DNA of 64,000 nucleotides from Hyphomicrobiales bacterium (GCA_017305455.1 JAFKKO010000121.1:1-64000), one strand, 5' to 3'. Shown: positions 1 to 9,852, counted from the first letter of the stretch. A program made the numbers and translations. Notes: a model not told the origin generated them from the letters alone.

Positions 1-1523
1 AGACCGACCTGTTCGTGCGCTCGTTCTGGAATTCACTTTATGCCTCGGCGATGGCGGTGGTCTGCGCCTCGTTGCTGGCGCTGCCGCTTGCTTACATCAC
101 CACGCGCTTCGTCTTCGCCGGCTCCGGCGTGATCCAGATCCTCGGCTTCCTGCCGCTGATCATGCCGCCTTTCGTCGGCGCGGTGGCGATGCAATTGCTG
201 TTCGGCCGCAACGGCACGGTCAACCTGCTGCTGGATGACTGGTTCGGCTTCAAGATCCCGTTCATGGAAGGGCTGAACGGCGTCATCTTTGTGCAGTCGA
301 TCCACTACTTTCCCTTCATCCTGATCAATCTTTCGGCGGCGCTGCGCAATGTCGATCGCGCGATGGAGGAAGCGGCCCAGAATCTCGGCTCGTCCGGCTT
401 CCGCCTGTTCCGCCGCATCGTGTTTCCGCTGGCGATGCCGGGCTATGTCGCCGGCGCCTCGCTGGTGTTCGTCAAGGTATTCGACGATCTCGCGACCCCG
501 CTGCTGCTCAACGTCAAGGACATGCTGGCGCCGCAGGCCTATCTGCGCGTCACCTCGATCGGAATCAGCGATCCGATGGGCTACGTCATTTCCGTGGTGC
601 TGATCGTTACCTCGGTGGCGGCGATGTGGCTGTCGTCGCTCGCCACGCGCGGCACCGACTATGCCACCGTGCAGCGCGGCGGCGGCGGCCTCGCCAAGCG
701 CAGCCTGCGGCCGTGGGAAGCGGTGATTTCCTATATCGTGGTCGCACTGGTGCTGTTGCTGGTGCTGGCGCCGCATATCGGCCTGACGCTGCTGTCCTTC
801 GCGACGATCTGGTCGTTCTCGCCGCTGCCCGACGCCTTCACCACCGCGCACTACGCCCGCGTATTCGGCGAAAGCTCGGTCTACATCAAGAACACGCTGA
901 TCTACGCCTCGATGGCGGGTCTGATCGATGTCGTGGTCGGCACCGCGATCGCCTATCTGGTGTTGCGCACCAAACTCCCTGGCCGTGCCTGGCTCGACTG
1001 GATGGCTTCGGCGGCGCTTGCGATTCCCGGCGTGGTGCTCGGCATCGGCTACCTGCGCGCCTATTATGGCGTGCAGCTCTGGGACGGCACCTCGGTCGCC
1101 TCGCTGTGGATCATGATCGTGCTGGCGCTGGCGATCCGCCGCCTGCCCTACGCACTGCGCGCCTGCTACGCAGCGCTTCAGCAGATTTCGGTCTCGCTGG
1201 AGGAGGCGGCGGAGAATCTCGGCGCCACCAAGCTGCGCACCGTGCGCCGCATCGTCATTCCGCTGATGACCGGCGGCATCGTCGCCGGCTTCGTCACGTC
1301 CTTCGCCACCGCCGCGGTCGAACTCTCCGCCACTTTGATGCTAGTGCAGGCCAATGCCGACGCACCGCTGGCCTACGGCCTCTACGTCTTCATGCAATCG
1401 CCGGCCGGACGCGGACCGGGCGCGGCGCTCGGTATCATCGCCGTGCTGATCGTCGCGGCCTGCACCGTTCTTTCGCAATTCCTGATCGAGCGCGACCGCC
1501 GGATCAAAACAGGACAACCATGA
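1..1523 (+). CDS. ABC transporter permease, duplicated FbpB-like type (5' end outside window)
   Basis: Inner-membrane permease of an importer of the iron(III)/spermidine-putrescine/2-aminoethylphosphonate class. The reading frame is open to the window edge (codons from position 3), so the N-terminus is missing; the GTG at 15 is probably internal. About 500 residues with roughly 12 hydrophobic segments form two fused permease halves, each with the EAA cytoplasmic loop that docks the ATPase: EEAAQNLG near residue 117 and EEAAENLG near residue 396, counted from 15. The stop overlaps the start of the ATPase gene (ATGA), so the two are translationally coupled. The substrate cannot be assigned because the binding-protein gene lies outside the window. 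Confidence 0.85.
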   Translation, partial: TDLFVRSFWNSLYASAMAVVCASLLALPLAYITTRFVFAGSGVIQILGFLPLIMPPFVGAVAMQLLFGRNGTVNLLLDDWFGFKIPFMEGLNGVIFVQSIHYFPFILINLSAALRNVDRAMEEAAQNLGSSGFRLFRRIVFPLAMPGYVAGASLVFVKVFDDLATPLLLNVKDMLAPQAYLRVTSIGISDPMGYVISVVLIVTSVAAMWLSSLATRGTDYATVQRGGGGLAKRSLRPWEAVISYIVVALVLLLVLAPHIGLTLLSFATIWSFSPLPDAFTTAHYARVFGESSVYIKNTLIYASMAGLIDVVVGTAIAYLVLRTKLPGRAWLDWMASAALAIPGVVLGIGYLRAYYGVQLWDGTSVASLWIMIVLALAIRRLPYALRACYAALQQISVSLEEAAENLGATKLRTVRRIVIPLMTGGIVAGFVTSFATAAVELSATLMLVQANADAPLAYGLYVFMQSPAGRGPGAALGIIAVLIVAACTVLSQFLIERDRRIKTGQP

Positions 1524-2623
1524 TGGCCGAGGCAGCAACCGCCGACCACTCCTCCACCGATCTTGCGATCGAGGCCGTCGGCCTGCGCATCGAGGGCGTC
1601 GACGTCTCCTATGGCGACCTCAAGGTGCTGAACAACATCAATCTCGACATCAAGCCGGGCGAGTTCTTCGCTTTGCTCGGTCCCTCCGGCTGCGGCAAGA
1701 CCACGCTGCTGCGCCTGATCGCCGGCTTCGTGCAGGCGGACAAGGGCCGCGTCATGGTTGGCGGCGAGGAGATTTCACGTCTGCCGCCGTGGAAGCGCGA
1801 TGTCGGCATGGTGTTCCAGTCCTATGCCCTATGGCCGCATATGAGCGTGGCGCGCAACGTCGCTTTTGGGCTGGAGGAACGCCGCGTGCCGAAGGCCGAT
1901 GTCGCGCGCCGCGTCGAGGCCGCGCTCGATCTGGTCGGGCTGAAGCATCTCGCCGACCGGCGGCCCTCGCAACTCTCCGGCGGCCAGCAGCAGCGCGTTG
2001 CGCTCGCCCGTACCATCGCCATCGAACCGAAGATTCTACTGCTCGACGAGCCGCTCTCGAATCTCGACGCCAAGCTGCGCGTGCAGGTGCGGCGCGAATT
2101 GCGCGAATTGCAGCAACGGCTCGGCCTCACCACCATCCTCGTCACCCACGATCAGGAAGAAGCCAACACCATCTGCGACCGCGTCGCGGTGATGAACGCC
2201 GGCGACGTGCAGCAGGTCGGAACACCCGCCGCGCTGTACGAGGCGCCGGCCAATCTGTTCGTGGCGAATTTTCTCGGCACCGCCAACATCGTCGCCGGCC
2301 GCGTTGTCGGCAGCGGCGAGACCCGCATGTTCGAGACCGAGAATGGCGTGAAGATCCCGATCAGCGCCGATGCGCAGGTCACGGAGGGCGCGCGCATGGT
2401 GTTCCGTCCGCAGGATGTCGCGATCACGGAAGGTGGGCCCGGCGTGCCGGGCCGGGTCAGCTTCCGCGAATTCCTCGGCGCCAGCGTGCGCTATGGGGTC
2501 AGCGTCGGCGCGACGGAAATCGCGGTCGATGCGCCGTTCCGCGCCGGCGATAAGCTCTATGACCTCGACCAGCCGGTCACGCTGACGATCGCGCCGCGTT
2601 CGATCCGCTGGCTCCTGGCATAA
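1520..2623 (+). CDS. ABC transporter ATP-binding protein (PotA/FbpC family)
   Basis: Cytoplasmic ATPase that energises the upstream permease. Its 367 residues contain Walker A GPSGCGKTT near residue 54, the ABC signature LSGGQQQR near 152, Walker B LLLDEP near 173 followed by SNLD, and the H-loop in VTHDQEEA. The last 80 or so residues form a TOBE-type domain typical of PotA, FbpC and PhnT. Start codons ATG at 1520 and 1523 are both possible; 1520 gives the overlap with the permease stop. Iron, polyamine or phosphonate would all be consistent with the family. A GC-rich hairpin follows the stop and may end the operon. Confidence 0.88.
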   Translation: MMAEAATADHSSTDLAIEAVGLRIEGVDVSYGDLKVLNNINLDIKPGEFFALLGPSGCGKTTLLRLIAGFVQADKGRVMVGGEEISRLPPWKRDVGMVFQSYALWPHMSVARNVAFGLEERRVPKADVARRVEAALDLVGLKHLADRRPSQLSGGQQQRVALARTIAIEPKILLLDEPLSNLDAKLRVQVRRELRELQQRLGLTTILVTHDQEEANTICDRVAVMNAGDVQQVGTPAALYEAPANLFVANFLGTANIVAGRVVGSGETRMFETENGVKIPISADAQVTEGARMVFRPQDVAITEGGPGVPGRVSFREFLGASVRYGVSVGATEIAVDAPFRAGDKLYDLDQPVTLTIAPRSIRWLLA

Positions 2624-2630
2624 AGAAAAC

Positions 2631-2655
2631 GCCGCGCCGACATCGCCGGCGCGGC
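2631..2655 (+). terminator. GC-rich hairpin after the ABC operon
   Basis: Perfect 9-bp stem GCCGCGCCG / CGGCGCGGC with a 7-nt loop, starting 8 nt after the ATPase stop codon. No T-tract follows, so it may instead protect the 3' end of the mRNA or assist Rho-dependent termination. Confidence 0.45.
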
Positions 2656-2691
2656 GCAAACTTGTCCCGGAGCGGGATGAAGTGAAATTGC

Positions 2692-2776
2692 CGTCATTGC
2701 GAGGAGGCGAAGCCGACGACGCAATCCAGCCTGCTCATACGCTTCTCTGGATTGCTTCGCTTCGCTCGCAATGACG
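2692..2776. repeat. REP-like inverted repeat
   Basis: About 85 bp bounded by CGTCATTGCGAG and its exact reverse complement CTCGCAATGACG. An inner pair, GCAATCCAG and CTGGATTGC, gives an extended cruciform or hairpin. This sequence type recurs in intergenic regions of Bradyrhizobiaceae genomes; that is family knowledge, not tested here. It sits between the ABC operon and the convergent aldehyde dehydrogenase gene. Confidence 0.7.
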
Positions 2777-2821
2777 ATAAACTGATCGAGTCCTGTTTCA
2801 CCGTGTACCTTTGTTTGGCAG

Positions 2822-4255
2822 TTACACCGCCTGCGACACCACCTTGGTGTTGAGGTAGGCCTCGATCGCCTCGCTGCCGCCTTCCGAGCCATAGCCGGAA
2901 TCCTTGATGCCGCCGAACGGCACTTCCGCCAGACCGAGCCCGTGATGATTCACGGACAGCATGCCGCTTTCGATGTCGCGGCCGAGGTCGGAGATGGTCT
3001 TGGCCGCCTTGGTGTAGGCATAGGCGGCAAGGCCGTACGGCAGGCGGTTGGCTTCCTTCACTGCGCTATCGTAGTCGCTGAAGCGGTTGATTGCCGCGAC
3101 CGGGCCGAACGGCTCCTCGTTCATCATCCGCGCATTCAGCGGCACATCGGTCAGCACCGTCGGCTTGAAGAAGTTGCCGCGATTGCCGATGCGCTCACCG
3201 CCGGTGCGCAGCTTCGCGCCCTTCGCGGTGGCGTCTGCGGTCAGCGTCTGCATCGCCTCGACGCGGCGGCTGTTGGCGAGCGGCCCCATCCTCACGCCGT
3301 CGGACAGACCGTCGCCGACCTTGATTTTCTCGGCAGTGGCAACGAAATCATCGACGAACCGGTCAAAGATGCTGTCATGAACGATGAAACGCGTCGGCGC
3401 GATGCAGACCTGGCCGGCGTTGCGGAATTTTGCGCCCGCCAGCAGCTTCACTGCGAGGCCGACATCGGCATCGCCGAACACGATCGCCGGCGCATGGCCG
3501 CCAAGCTCCATGGTGACGCGCTTCATGTGACTGCCGGCGAGCGCGGCAAGCTGCTTGCCGACCACCGTGGAGCCGGTAAACGAGATTTTTTTGATCACCG
3601 GATGCGGGATCAGATAAGACGACACCTCTGACGGCACGCCGAAGACAAGATTCACCACGCCCGCCGGCAGGCCGGCGTCGGCATAGGCCTGCACCAATGC
3701 AGCGCAGCTTGCCGGCGTTTCCTCGGGTCCTTTCAGGATCACGGTGCAACCCGCCGCCACTGCAGCCGATACCTTGCGCACCGCCTGGTTGATCGGGAAA
3801 TTCCACGGCGTGAAGGCTGCGATCGGCCCGACCGGCTCCTTGAACACGAGCTGCGTGATGTTCGGAGCGCGCGCCGGCACGATCCGTCCATAGGTGCGGC
3901 GCGCTTCCTCGGCGAACCATTCGATGGTGTCGGCGCCGCCCAGCACCTCGATCCGCGCCTCGGCGAACACCTTGCCCTGCTCCATGGTCATCGCGGTGGC
4001 GATGGCCTCGGCGCGCTCGCGCACCAGGGCCGCGGCGCGGCGCATGATCTGCGAGCGTTCCATCGCGCTGGTCTTTTTCCATTTCTGGAAAGCGCGCTCG
4101 GCCGCTGCCAACGCGTCGTCGAGATCATTGCGGCCGGCATGCGCCAGCGTGCCGATGGTCTCGCCGGTCGCCGGGTTGAGCACCGGAATCCGCTTCTCGC
4201 TGCCGTCGCGCCACTGCCCGTCAATATAGAGTTGCGTGTCGGAGTATTTCGTCAT
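2822..4255 (-). CDS. NAD(P)-dependent aldehyde dehydrogenase, succinate-semialdehyde dehydrogenase-like
   Basis: Cytosolic ALDH-superfamily enzyme of 477 residues that oxidises an aldehyde to its acid. The oxyanion Asn lies in TPWNFP, the general base is Glu250 in MELGGHAP, and the nucleophile is Cys284 in [11 protein letters not shown]. The 34-residue Glu-Cys spacing is normal for the family. The cofactor-binding FTGSTVVG stretch is present. Overall resemblance is to GabD-type succinate-semialdehyde dehydrogenases, but substrate cannot be read from sequence. It lies 34 nt downstream of a co-directional gamma-glutamyltransferase gene. Together they could release and oxidise products of gamma-glutamylated amines, which is inference. 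Confidence 0.85.
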   Translation of the reverse strand: MTKYSDTQLYIDGQWRDGSEKRIPVLNPATGETIGTLAHAGRNDLDDALAAAERAFQKWKKTSAMERSQIMRRAAALVRERAEAIATAMTMEQGKVFAEARIEVLGGADTIEWFAEEARRTYGRIVPARAPNITQLVFKEPVGPIAAFTPWNFPINQAVRKVSAAVAAGCTVILKGPEETPASCAALVQAYADAGLPAGVVNLVFGVPSEVSSYLIPHPVIKKISFTGSTVVGKQLAALAGSHMKRVTMELGGHAPAIVFGDADVGLAVKLLAGAKFRNAGQVCIAPTRFIVHDSIFDRFVDDFVATAEKIKVGDGLSDGVRMGPLANSRRVEAMQTLTADATAKGAKLRTGGERIGNRGNFFKPTVLTDVPLNARMMNEEPFGPVAAINRFSDYDSAVKEANRLPYGLAAYAYTKAAKTISDLGRDIESGMLSVNHHGLGLAEVPFGGIKDSGYGSEGGSEAIEAYLNTKVVSQAV

Positions 4256-4289
4256 TCACGTCGCCTTCCTGGTTAACCTTGCGCACCGG

Positions 4290-5882
4290 TCAATAACCGA
4301 GCGCGCATCCATCCTTGCGATGATCGGAGCCGCCGAGCAGCGTGCCCCTGTCCCAATCAATCCAGACCGCCTGCGCGCCGCCGATCGGGCGCTCCGGTGG
4401 CTGAACACTAAATCCGCGGCGCGTCAATTCGGCGGCGACTTGCGCGCGCAGCGGCCCTTCCATCTCCACCCTGGTGGTGCCCGGCAACGGAAACAGCCGC
4501 GGCAGGTCCATCGCGCTTTGAAGATCGAGGCCGTAGTCGAATAGCTTCGACAGGAAATCGGCGTGTCCCATTGCCTGATACTGACCGCCCATCACGCCAA
4601 AGGTCAAACACACCCGCCCGCCTTCGACGACCATGCCCGGAATGATCGTATGCATCGGCCGCTTGCCGGGCGCAATCGTATTGGGATGACCCGTTTTGAT
4701 GGCAAACCCCTGCCCGCGATTGTGAAACAGGACGCCCGAGCGCGGCGCCATCAGTCCCGCACCATAAGGATGGAACAGCGAATTGATGAAGCTTACGGCG
4801 TTGCGCTCTTTGTCCACTACCGCGATGTAAACCGTGTCGCGATGCTCCACGCCCTCATGCTCCGGCAGCTTGTCAATCACGCGATCGAGATCGATCTGCG
4901 CCGCAAGGCGATCTGCCAGTTGATCCGACAACAGATAATCTACCGGTACCTCGCAGGTTGCGGTATCGGCGAGATAAAGATCGCGCACCGCATAGGCCAG
5001 CCGCGTCGCTTCAATGGCGATATGCAGATTGTCGATATCGAGCGGATCCGGCTTCGGGGTAAAGCGCGACAGGATATTGAGGATCATCAGCGCGACCACG
5101 CCCTGCCCGTTCGGCGGGCACTCGTAGACGGTGCGGCCGCGGAACCGCGTCGTGATCGGCGTGACATATTCGCCTGCGGTGGCGGCGAAATCCTCCCGCG
5201 TGTGCAGGCCGCCATGGCTGCGCAGGAACGTCACCATGTCGGCGGCGATCTCGCCGCGATAGAACGCCTCCGGCCCTTCGCGCCCGATCGCCTCCAGCGT
5301 AACGGCCAGTTCGCGCTGGAATTGCAGCGCGCCGACCGCGGGCGCCTCGTCCTCGACCAGAAAGATGCGCCGTGTGGAGGGATCGGCCTTCAGCAGATTG
5401 CGCTGCTTGCCGATGTCATAGGCAACGCGCGGCGTTACCGGATAACCGTTGCGGGCAAGATCGATGGCAGGCGCCAGCAGTTCGCACAGCGGCATGCGGC
5501 CATGATCGCGGCTCAGCCTTGCCCATGCATCGATCGCGCCGGGCACCGTCACCGCATGCGGCGATTGCCGTTCGATCGTGGCGATGCCCTCGCGCTGATA
5601 CCATTCGCAGGTCGCGGCCGTGGGCGCCCGGCCCGAGCCATTATAAGCAACGATGTCGTCGGAACCGCCGCGCGAATACATCGCGAAGCAATCGCCGCCA
5701 ATGCCGGTCGATCCGGCCTCGACCACGCATTGCACCGCGCAGGCCGCGATCGCGGCATCCATCGCGTTGCCGCCGGCCTTCAGGATCTCGATCGCGGTCA
5801 GGGTCGAGGCTGGATGCGAGGTCGCCGCCATGCCTTTGCGGCCAACGGCCAGCGAGCGGCCGGGTGTCTCAAAGTCGCGCAT
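4290..5882 (-). CDS. ggt: Gamma-glutamyltransferase family protein
   Basis: Ntn-hydrolase of 530 residues that self-cleaves into two subunits and transfers or hydrolyses gamma-glutamyl groups, as in glutathione turnover. The probable cleavage site and new N-terminal nucleophile is Thr350 in HRDTVYIAVVD. The large subunit begins with the family pattern ATSHPASTLTAIEILKAGGN and contains GIGGDCF; the small subunit contains a PGKRPMHTIIP motif. No clear signal peptide is seen at the chosen ATG, so this is probably the cytoplasmic YwrD-like subgroup. It is followed by the aldehyde dehydrogenase gene, likely in one operon. Confidence 0.85.
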   Translation of the reverse strand: MRDFETPGRSLAVGRKGMAATSHPASTLTAIEILKAGGNAMDAAIAACAVQCVVEAGSTGIGGDCFAMYSRGGSDDIVAYNGSGRAPTAATCEWYQREGIATIERQSPHAVTVPGAIDAWARLSRDHGRMPLCELLAPAIDLARNGYPVTPRVAYDIGKQRNLLKADPSTRRIFLVEDEAPAVGALQFQRELAVTLEAIGREGPEAFYRGEIAADMVTFLRSHGGLHTREDFAATAGEYVTPITTRFRGRTVYECPPNGQGVVALMILNILSRFTPKPDPLDIDNLHIAIEATRLAYAVRDLYLADTATCEVPVDYLLSDQLADRLAAQIDLDRVIDKLPEHEGVEHRDTVYIAVVDKERNAVSFINSLFHPYGAGLMAPRSGVLFHNRGQGFAIKTGHPNTIAPGKRPMHTIIPGMVVEGGRVCLTFGVMGGQYQAMGHADFLSKLFDYGLDLQSAMDLPRLFPLPGTTRVEMEGPLRAQVAAELTRRGFSVQPPERPIGGAQAVWIDWDRGTLLGGSDHRKDGCALGY

Positions 5883-6205
5883 CTAATTTCGTCGGCCTCG
5901 CTGATCTGGGGATCGGATCATCCCGCGTGGACTTCCGCACGACAAGGTGACGAAAGGCAGATGTCATCCGCGAACACGCATGGCGTCTCCGCCGACAACC
6001 GGCCCGGCGCATATGAGCGCTGACAGATCCGTGATCCTGTCCCAACCCGATTGCGACACGGCGCGCTTGCTGTTAAACAGATTATCATAAATGAATACGT
6101 GAATGAACCTCCTCTGGAATGTGTCCACCGAGGTTGTGCGCCCCGCGGGTCTCCCGGGAAGTGCGCCGCCTTCGTGGTTCAGCCGCTCGCCATCCGGAGG
6201 ACGCC
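5883..6205. other. Intergenic region, divergent promoters expected
   Basis: 323 bp between the divergent gamma-glutamyltransferase and rhodanese genes. The part near 6070-6110 is AT-rich (TTAAACAGATTATCATAAAT) and is the likeliest promoter zone. I see no convincing small gene, RNA gene or strong palindrome. Confidence 0.4.
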
Positions 6206-6802
6206 ATGAAGCATATCATTCTCTATCCTGCCTTCTGCCTTGCGCTCGGCATGGCCTTGCCTGCCGCCTACGCCGTCGACGCCACTACTGTCCCGAAAAT
6301 CAAGCAGACCAAGCTCGGACAATATCTGTCGGCCGAGGAAGCCGCGAGATTCGTCGCGAAAGATCCGGCGGCCACGCTGTTCCTCGACGTACGCACGCCC
6401 GCCGAGGTCGCGTTCGTCGGCATGCCGACGCCCGCTGACGCGAACGTGCCGTATGTGGTCGAGCCGGAATTCCCGGCCTGGAATGCCGAGAGGAGCACGC
6501 TCAAGCTCGAACTCAATCCGGACTTCGTGCCGGAGGTACGACGACGTCTGACCGCCAAAGGACTGACGCCCGACAGCAACGTCGTGCTGATCTGCCGCTC
6601 CGGCGACCGCAGCGCCTTGGCCGCCAACCTGCTCGCCGAAGCGGGCTACAAGCATGTCTATTCGGTCGTCGACGGTTTCGAGGGCGACCTTGCCAAGGAC
6701 GGCCCGAACGCCGGACGCCGCGTGGTGAACGGCTGGAAGAACGCCGGTCTTGCCTGGTCCTACAAGCTCGACAAGGCGAAGATGTACAAGCTCGATAAAT
6801 GA
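6206..6802 (+). CDS. Secreted rhodanese-like domain protein
   Basis: Exported single-domain rhodanese of 198 residues. The N-terminal 22 residues look like a Sec signal peptide ending near AYAVDA. The rhodanese fold is indicated by FLDVRTPAEVAFVGMP near residues 55-70 and by the active-site loop CRSGDRS with Cys130. I chose the ATG at 6206 because GGAGG lies 5 nt upstream and the signal peptide begins there. Periplasmic rhodaneses transfer sulfur or act as thiol carriers. It precedes the haem/iron importer genes by 127 bp; a role there is only suggested by position. Confidence 0.8.
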   Translation: MKHIILYPAFCLALGMALPAAYAVDATTVPKIKQTKLGQYLSAEEAARFVAKDPAATLFLDVRTPAEVAFVGMPTPADANVPYVVEPEFPAWNAERSTLKLELNPDFVPEVRRRLTAKGLTPDSNVVLICRSGDRSALAANLLAEAGYKHVYSVVDGFEGDLAKDGPNAGRRVVNGWKNAGLAWSYKLDKAKMYKLDK

Positions 6803-6929
6803 CATCGCCGCGCGTCAGGGACGCCGGCGCCGGCGCGCCAAGGCGCCGCATCGGACTCGCTGACTCGTCGTGGTTTTTGGCATATAACGTCAGCCAAGGA
6901 ACCACTCGCAGAATCATCCGGGAGTCTCG

Positions 6930-7985
6930 ATGACAAACGCCGGCCGCCGCCGCGCTCTTGGTGCTTTCATTGGTTTGCTTGTCGCGTTGCCGGCGTGGCA
7001 GGCCACCTTGGCCCATGCCCGCACCGTCACCGACTCGGCGGACCGCAAGGTCGAAGTCCCGGACACCATCACGCGGGTGTTCGCCGCCGGCCCGCCCGCT
7101 TCCACCGTGCTCTATGTGCTCGCGCCGCAAGACATGATCGGCTGGGTCCGCGTCCCGCGCGAGGCCGAGAAGCCGTATCTGCTGCCCGCTACCCGCACGC
7201 TGCCCGAACTCGGCCGCCTTACCGGGCGTGGCGACACGCTCAATCTCGAACGCCTGCTCGCGGCCAAGCCCGACATCATCATCGACTACGGCACCATCAA
7301 CGACACCTATCGCTCGCTCGCCGACCGCGTGCAGGCGCAGACCGGGATTCCGTATCTGCTGATCGACGGACGCTTCGAGAATACACCCGCCGCGCTGCGG
7401 CTGCTCGCCGACATCCTCGGCGTCAAGGAGCGCGGCGAGATGCTGGCGCGCACCGCCGAAAGCATTCTTGCCCGCGTGGACAAGACCATCGCCGCCATTG
7501 CGGCGGACAAGCGCCCGCACATCTATCTCGCGCGCGGCACGGAGGGTCTCGAATCGGGGTCGAAAGGCTCGATCAACACCGAGATCATTGAGCGGGTCGG
7601 CGGCATCAACGTGGTGGAAGGACTGCGCGAGAAAGGCGGCATCGTGCGCGTCTCGCCGGAGCAGGTAATCGCGTGGGCGCCCGACACCATCATTACCCTC
7701 GACCGCACCTTCAAGGACACCATCGCGCAGAAGCCGGAATGGAAAGCGGTGCCTGCCGTGGCGAAGGGCCGCGTTTTTCTCGCGCCCGGCCTGCCTTACG
7801 GTTTCATCGACGCGCCGCCCTCGATCAATCGCTTCGCCGGCCTGATCTGGCTGTTGCACACGCTCTATCCGGACCGGATCGACGGCAATTTGCGCGACGA
7901 GATCCGCGCCTTCTACAAGACCTTCTATCAGGTCGATCCCAGCGACAGCGAACTCACCACGCTGCTCGACGGCTCCGGAGGCTGA
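6930..7985 (+). CDS. Periplasmic substrate-binding protein, iron/haem/siderophore ABC transporter
   Basis: Solute-binding protein of the FecB/BtuF/HmuT type, 351 residues, with a signal peptide of about 30 residues ending near AHAR. The periplasmic-binding fold shows in AAKPDIIIDYG, the first-lobe core VFAAGPPASTVLYVLAP and the second-lobe stretch IERVGGINVVEG. It would carry an iron complex from the outer-membrane receptor to the FecCD permease encoded 9 nt downstream. The nearby ChuW/X/Y-like genes favour haem or a tetrapyrrole as ligand. Siderophore or cobalamin cannot be excluded from the sequence alone. Confidence 0.8.
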   Translation: MTNAGRRRALGAFIGLLVALPAWQATLAHARTVTDSADRKVEVPDTITRVFAAGPPASTVLYVLAPQDMIGWVRVPREAEKPYLLPATRTLPELGRLTGRGDTLNLERLLAAKPDIIIDYGTINDTYRSLADRVQAQTGIPYLLIDGRFENTPAALRLLADILGVKERGEMLARTAESILARVDKTIAAIAADKRPHIYLARGTEGLESGSKGSINTEIIERVGGINVVEGLREKGGIVRVSPEQVIAWAPDTIITLDRTFKDTIAQKPEWKAVPAVAKGRVFLAPGLPYGFIDAPPSINRFAGLIWLLHTLYPDRIDGNLRDEIRAFYKTFYQVDPSDSELTTLLDGSGG

Positions 7986-7994
7986 CCCGGTCCC

Positions 7995-8999
7995 TTGCGC
8001 ACGGCAACCATCCTTTTCGCGCTCGCCGCGCTCCTGATCGCCGTCGCACTGGTGGCGGCAGGTATCGGCCCGTACCACATTCCGCCGCAGACCGTGGTCG
8101 CGGCGCTGTGGCAGCGGCTGATCGGCGACAGCGATGCTGGCACCATCGACACAGTGCTGTTCAACATCCGCCTGCCGCGCATCGTCGCTGCAGGCTTTGT
8201 CGGCGCCGCGCTCGCAGCAGCCGGCGCGGCCTATCAGAGCCTGTTCCGCAATCCGCTGGTCTCGCCCGACATTCTCGGCGTCTCGACCGGCGCAGGACTT
8301 GGCGCGGTGGTCGGAATCCTGCTCGGATTTCCCGTCGCGATGATCCAGCTTCTCGGCTTCGCCGGCGGGCTCGCCACCGTCGCCATCGTGGTGACGCTGG
8401 CGCGAGCGCTGCGATCGAGCGGCGATGTGCTGGTTCTGGTGCTCGCCGGCATCGTGGTCGGGGCGCTGGCCGGCGCCGCGATCTCGCTGGTGAAGGTGCT
8501 GGCCGATCCCTACGACCAGTTGCCCGCGATCACCTTCTGGCTGCTCGGCAGTCTCTCCGGCGTCAAGGCGCATGACGTCGCCGCCACCGTGCCGGCGGTG
8601 CTGGTCGGCCTCGTGCCGCTGATCCTGCTGCGCTGGCGCATCGGCGTGCTCTCGCTCGGCGATGACGAAGCGCGCGCGCTCGGCGTCGAGGTCGGACGGC
8701 TGCGCGCCATCGTGATCGCCGCCGCGACACTGGTGACCGCGAGCGTGGTTGCGATCTCCGGCGTGATCGGCTGGGTCGGGCTGATGGTGCCGCATATGGC
8801 GCGGCTGATGATCGGCCCGCGCTTCGATCGCCTGCTGCCGGCGGCGATCCTGCTCGGCGCCGCTTTCATGATTGCGGTCGATACGCTGGCGCGCTCCGGC
8901 GCGCGCATCGAAATTCCGCTCGGCGTACTGACCGCGATGATCGGCGGGCCGGTATTCGTCTGGCTGCTCGCATATAACAGGCGGAAGCTGCTGCCATGA
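7995..8999 (+). CDS. FecCD/BtuC-type ABC permease for iron complexes
   Basis: Polytopic inner-membrane permease of 334 residues with about ten hydrophobic segments. FecCD signatures include RLPRIVAAGFVGAALAAAGA, NPLVSPDILGVSTGAG and the late GWVGLMVPHMARL loop that contacts the ATPase. The best start is a TTG at 7995, 9 nt after the binding-protein stop, because the family normally begins about here. The gene overlaps the ATPase gene by 4 nt. It forms a complete BtuCDF-like importer with its neighbours, most probably for haem iron. Confidence 0.85.
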   Translation: MRTATILFALAALLIAVALVAAGIGPYHIPPQTVVAALWQRLIGDSDAGTIDTVLFNIRLPRIVAAGFVGAALAAAGAAYQSLFRNPLVSPDILGVSTGAGLGAVVGILLGFPVAMIQLLGFAGGLATVAIVVTLARALRSSGDVLVLVLAGIVVGALAGAAISLVKVLADPYDQLPAITFWLLGSLSGVKAHDVAATVPAVLVGLVPLILLRWRIGVLSLGDDEARALGVEVGRLRAIVIAAATLVTASVVAISGVIGWVGLMVPHMARLMIGPRFDRLLPAAILLGAAFMIAVDTLARSGARIEIPLGVLTAMIGGPVFVWLLAYNRRKLLP

Positions 9000-9766
9000 G
9001 CCTGCTCGAAGCGCACGACCTCACCATCGGCTATGGGCGCAACGCGATCGCCGGCGGCGTCAACCTCGCGCTCGAGCCCGGCACGGTGACCTGCCTGCTC
9101 GGGCCCAACGGCATCGGCAAGACCACGCTGTTCAAGACGCTGATGGGCCTGATCCCGCAATTATCCGGAACTGTTCGCCTCGACGGCGCGGAGCTGGATC
9201 AACTCAGCCGTCAGCGTATCGCCCGCCACATCGCTTATGTGCCGCAGGCGCATCCGATCGAATTCACCTACACCGTGCTTGATCTCGTGGTGATGGGGCG
9301 CACCGCCTACCTCGGCACTTTCGGCGCGCCCAAAGAGGCGGACTACGAGGCCGCAACCGCCGCGCTCGACCGTCTCGGCATTGGTGCGCTGGCGGAACGC
9401 GACTCCACGCGCATCTCGGGCGGCCAGCGCCAGCTTGCGCTGATCGCGCGTGCGCTGGCGCAACAGTCACGCATCGTGGTGATGGACGAGCCGACCGCGA
9501 GCCTCGATCTCGCCAACCGCATCCTGGTGCTCGATACCGTGCGCAACCTCGCCGCCAGCGGGCTTGCCGTGGTGCTCTCGACGCATGAACCCGAACATGC
9601 GTTTCTGGTCGCCGATCAGGTCGCAATCCTCGGCCGCGATTGTTTCGTCACCGGACCCGTTTCCGAAGTGCTGACGCCGGCGCAACTGTCATCGCTCTAT
9701 GGTCTTGCACTGGAGGTCGAGACCACGCCCTCCGGCCGTCACGTCGTCGGACCGGCCGCGATATGA
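8996..9766 (+). CDS. FepC/HmuV-type ABC transporter ATP-binding protein
   Basis: ATPase of the iron-complex importer, 256 residues. Walker A is GPNGIGKTTL near residue 38, the signature is the variant ISGGQRQLALIARAL near 140, and Walker B is VVMDEPTASLD. The H-loop His is in STHEPEHA. The ATG overlaps the permease stop (ATGA), so translation is coupled. With the preceding two genes it completes the inner-membrane importer. No outer-membrane receptor precedes it; the candidate receptor is the minus-strand gene at 13111-15282. Confidence 0.87.
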   Translation: MSLLEAHDLTIGYGRNAIAGGVNLALEPGTVTCLLGPNGIGKTTLFKTLMGLIPQLSGTVRLDGAELDQLSRQRIARHIAYVPQAHPIEFTYTVLDLVVMGRTAYLGTFGAPKEADYEAATAALDRLGIGALAERDSTRISGGQRQLALIARALAQQSRIVVMDEPTASLDLANRILVLDTVRNLAASGLAVVLSTHEPEHAFLVADQVAILGRDCFVTGPVSEVLTPAQLSSLYGLALEVETTPSGRHVVGPAAI

Positions 9767-9852
9767 TCGTTCGGTCGGCCGCTCACGCAGGTTTTGCACA
9801 CTTCAGTGCATCGACGACGGAGCGGAAAAATACCGACCAGCGCCTTGCTGAA

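Noticed and set aside
4563-6023. 486-codon plus-strand frame opposite gamma-glutamyltransferase
   Set aside because: Antisense shadow without any recognisable domain; the opposite strand carries a full Ggt.
6513-8795. Very long minus-strand frame opposite the iron importer genes
   Set aside because: Its translation is low-complexity and rich in His, Arg, Asp and Gly, as expected from the antisense of GC-rich codons; the plus-strand genes have clear family motifs.
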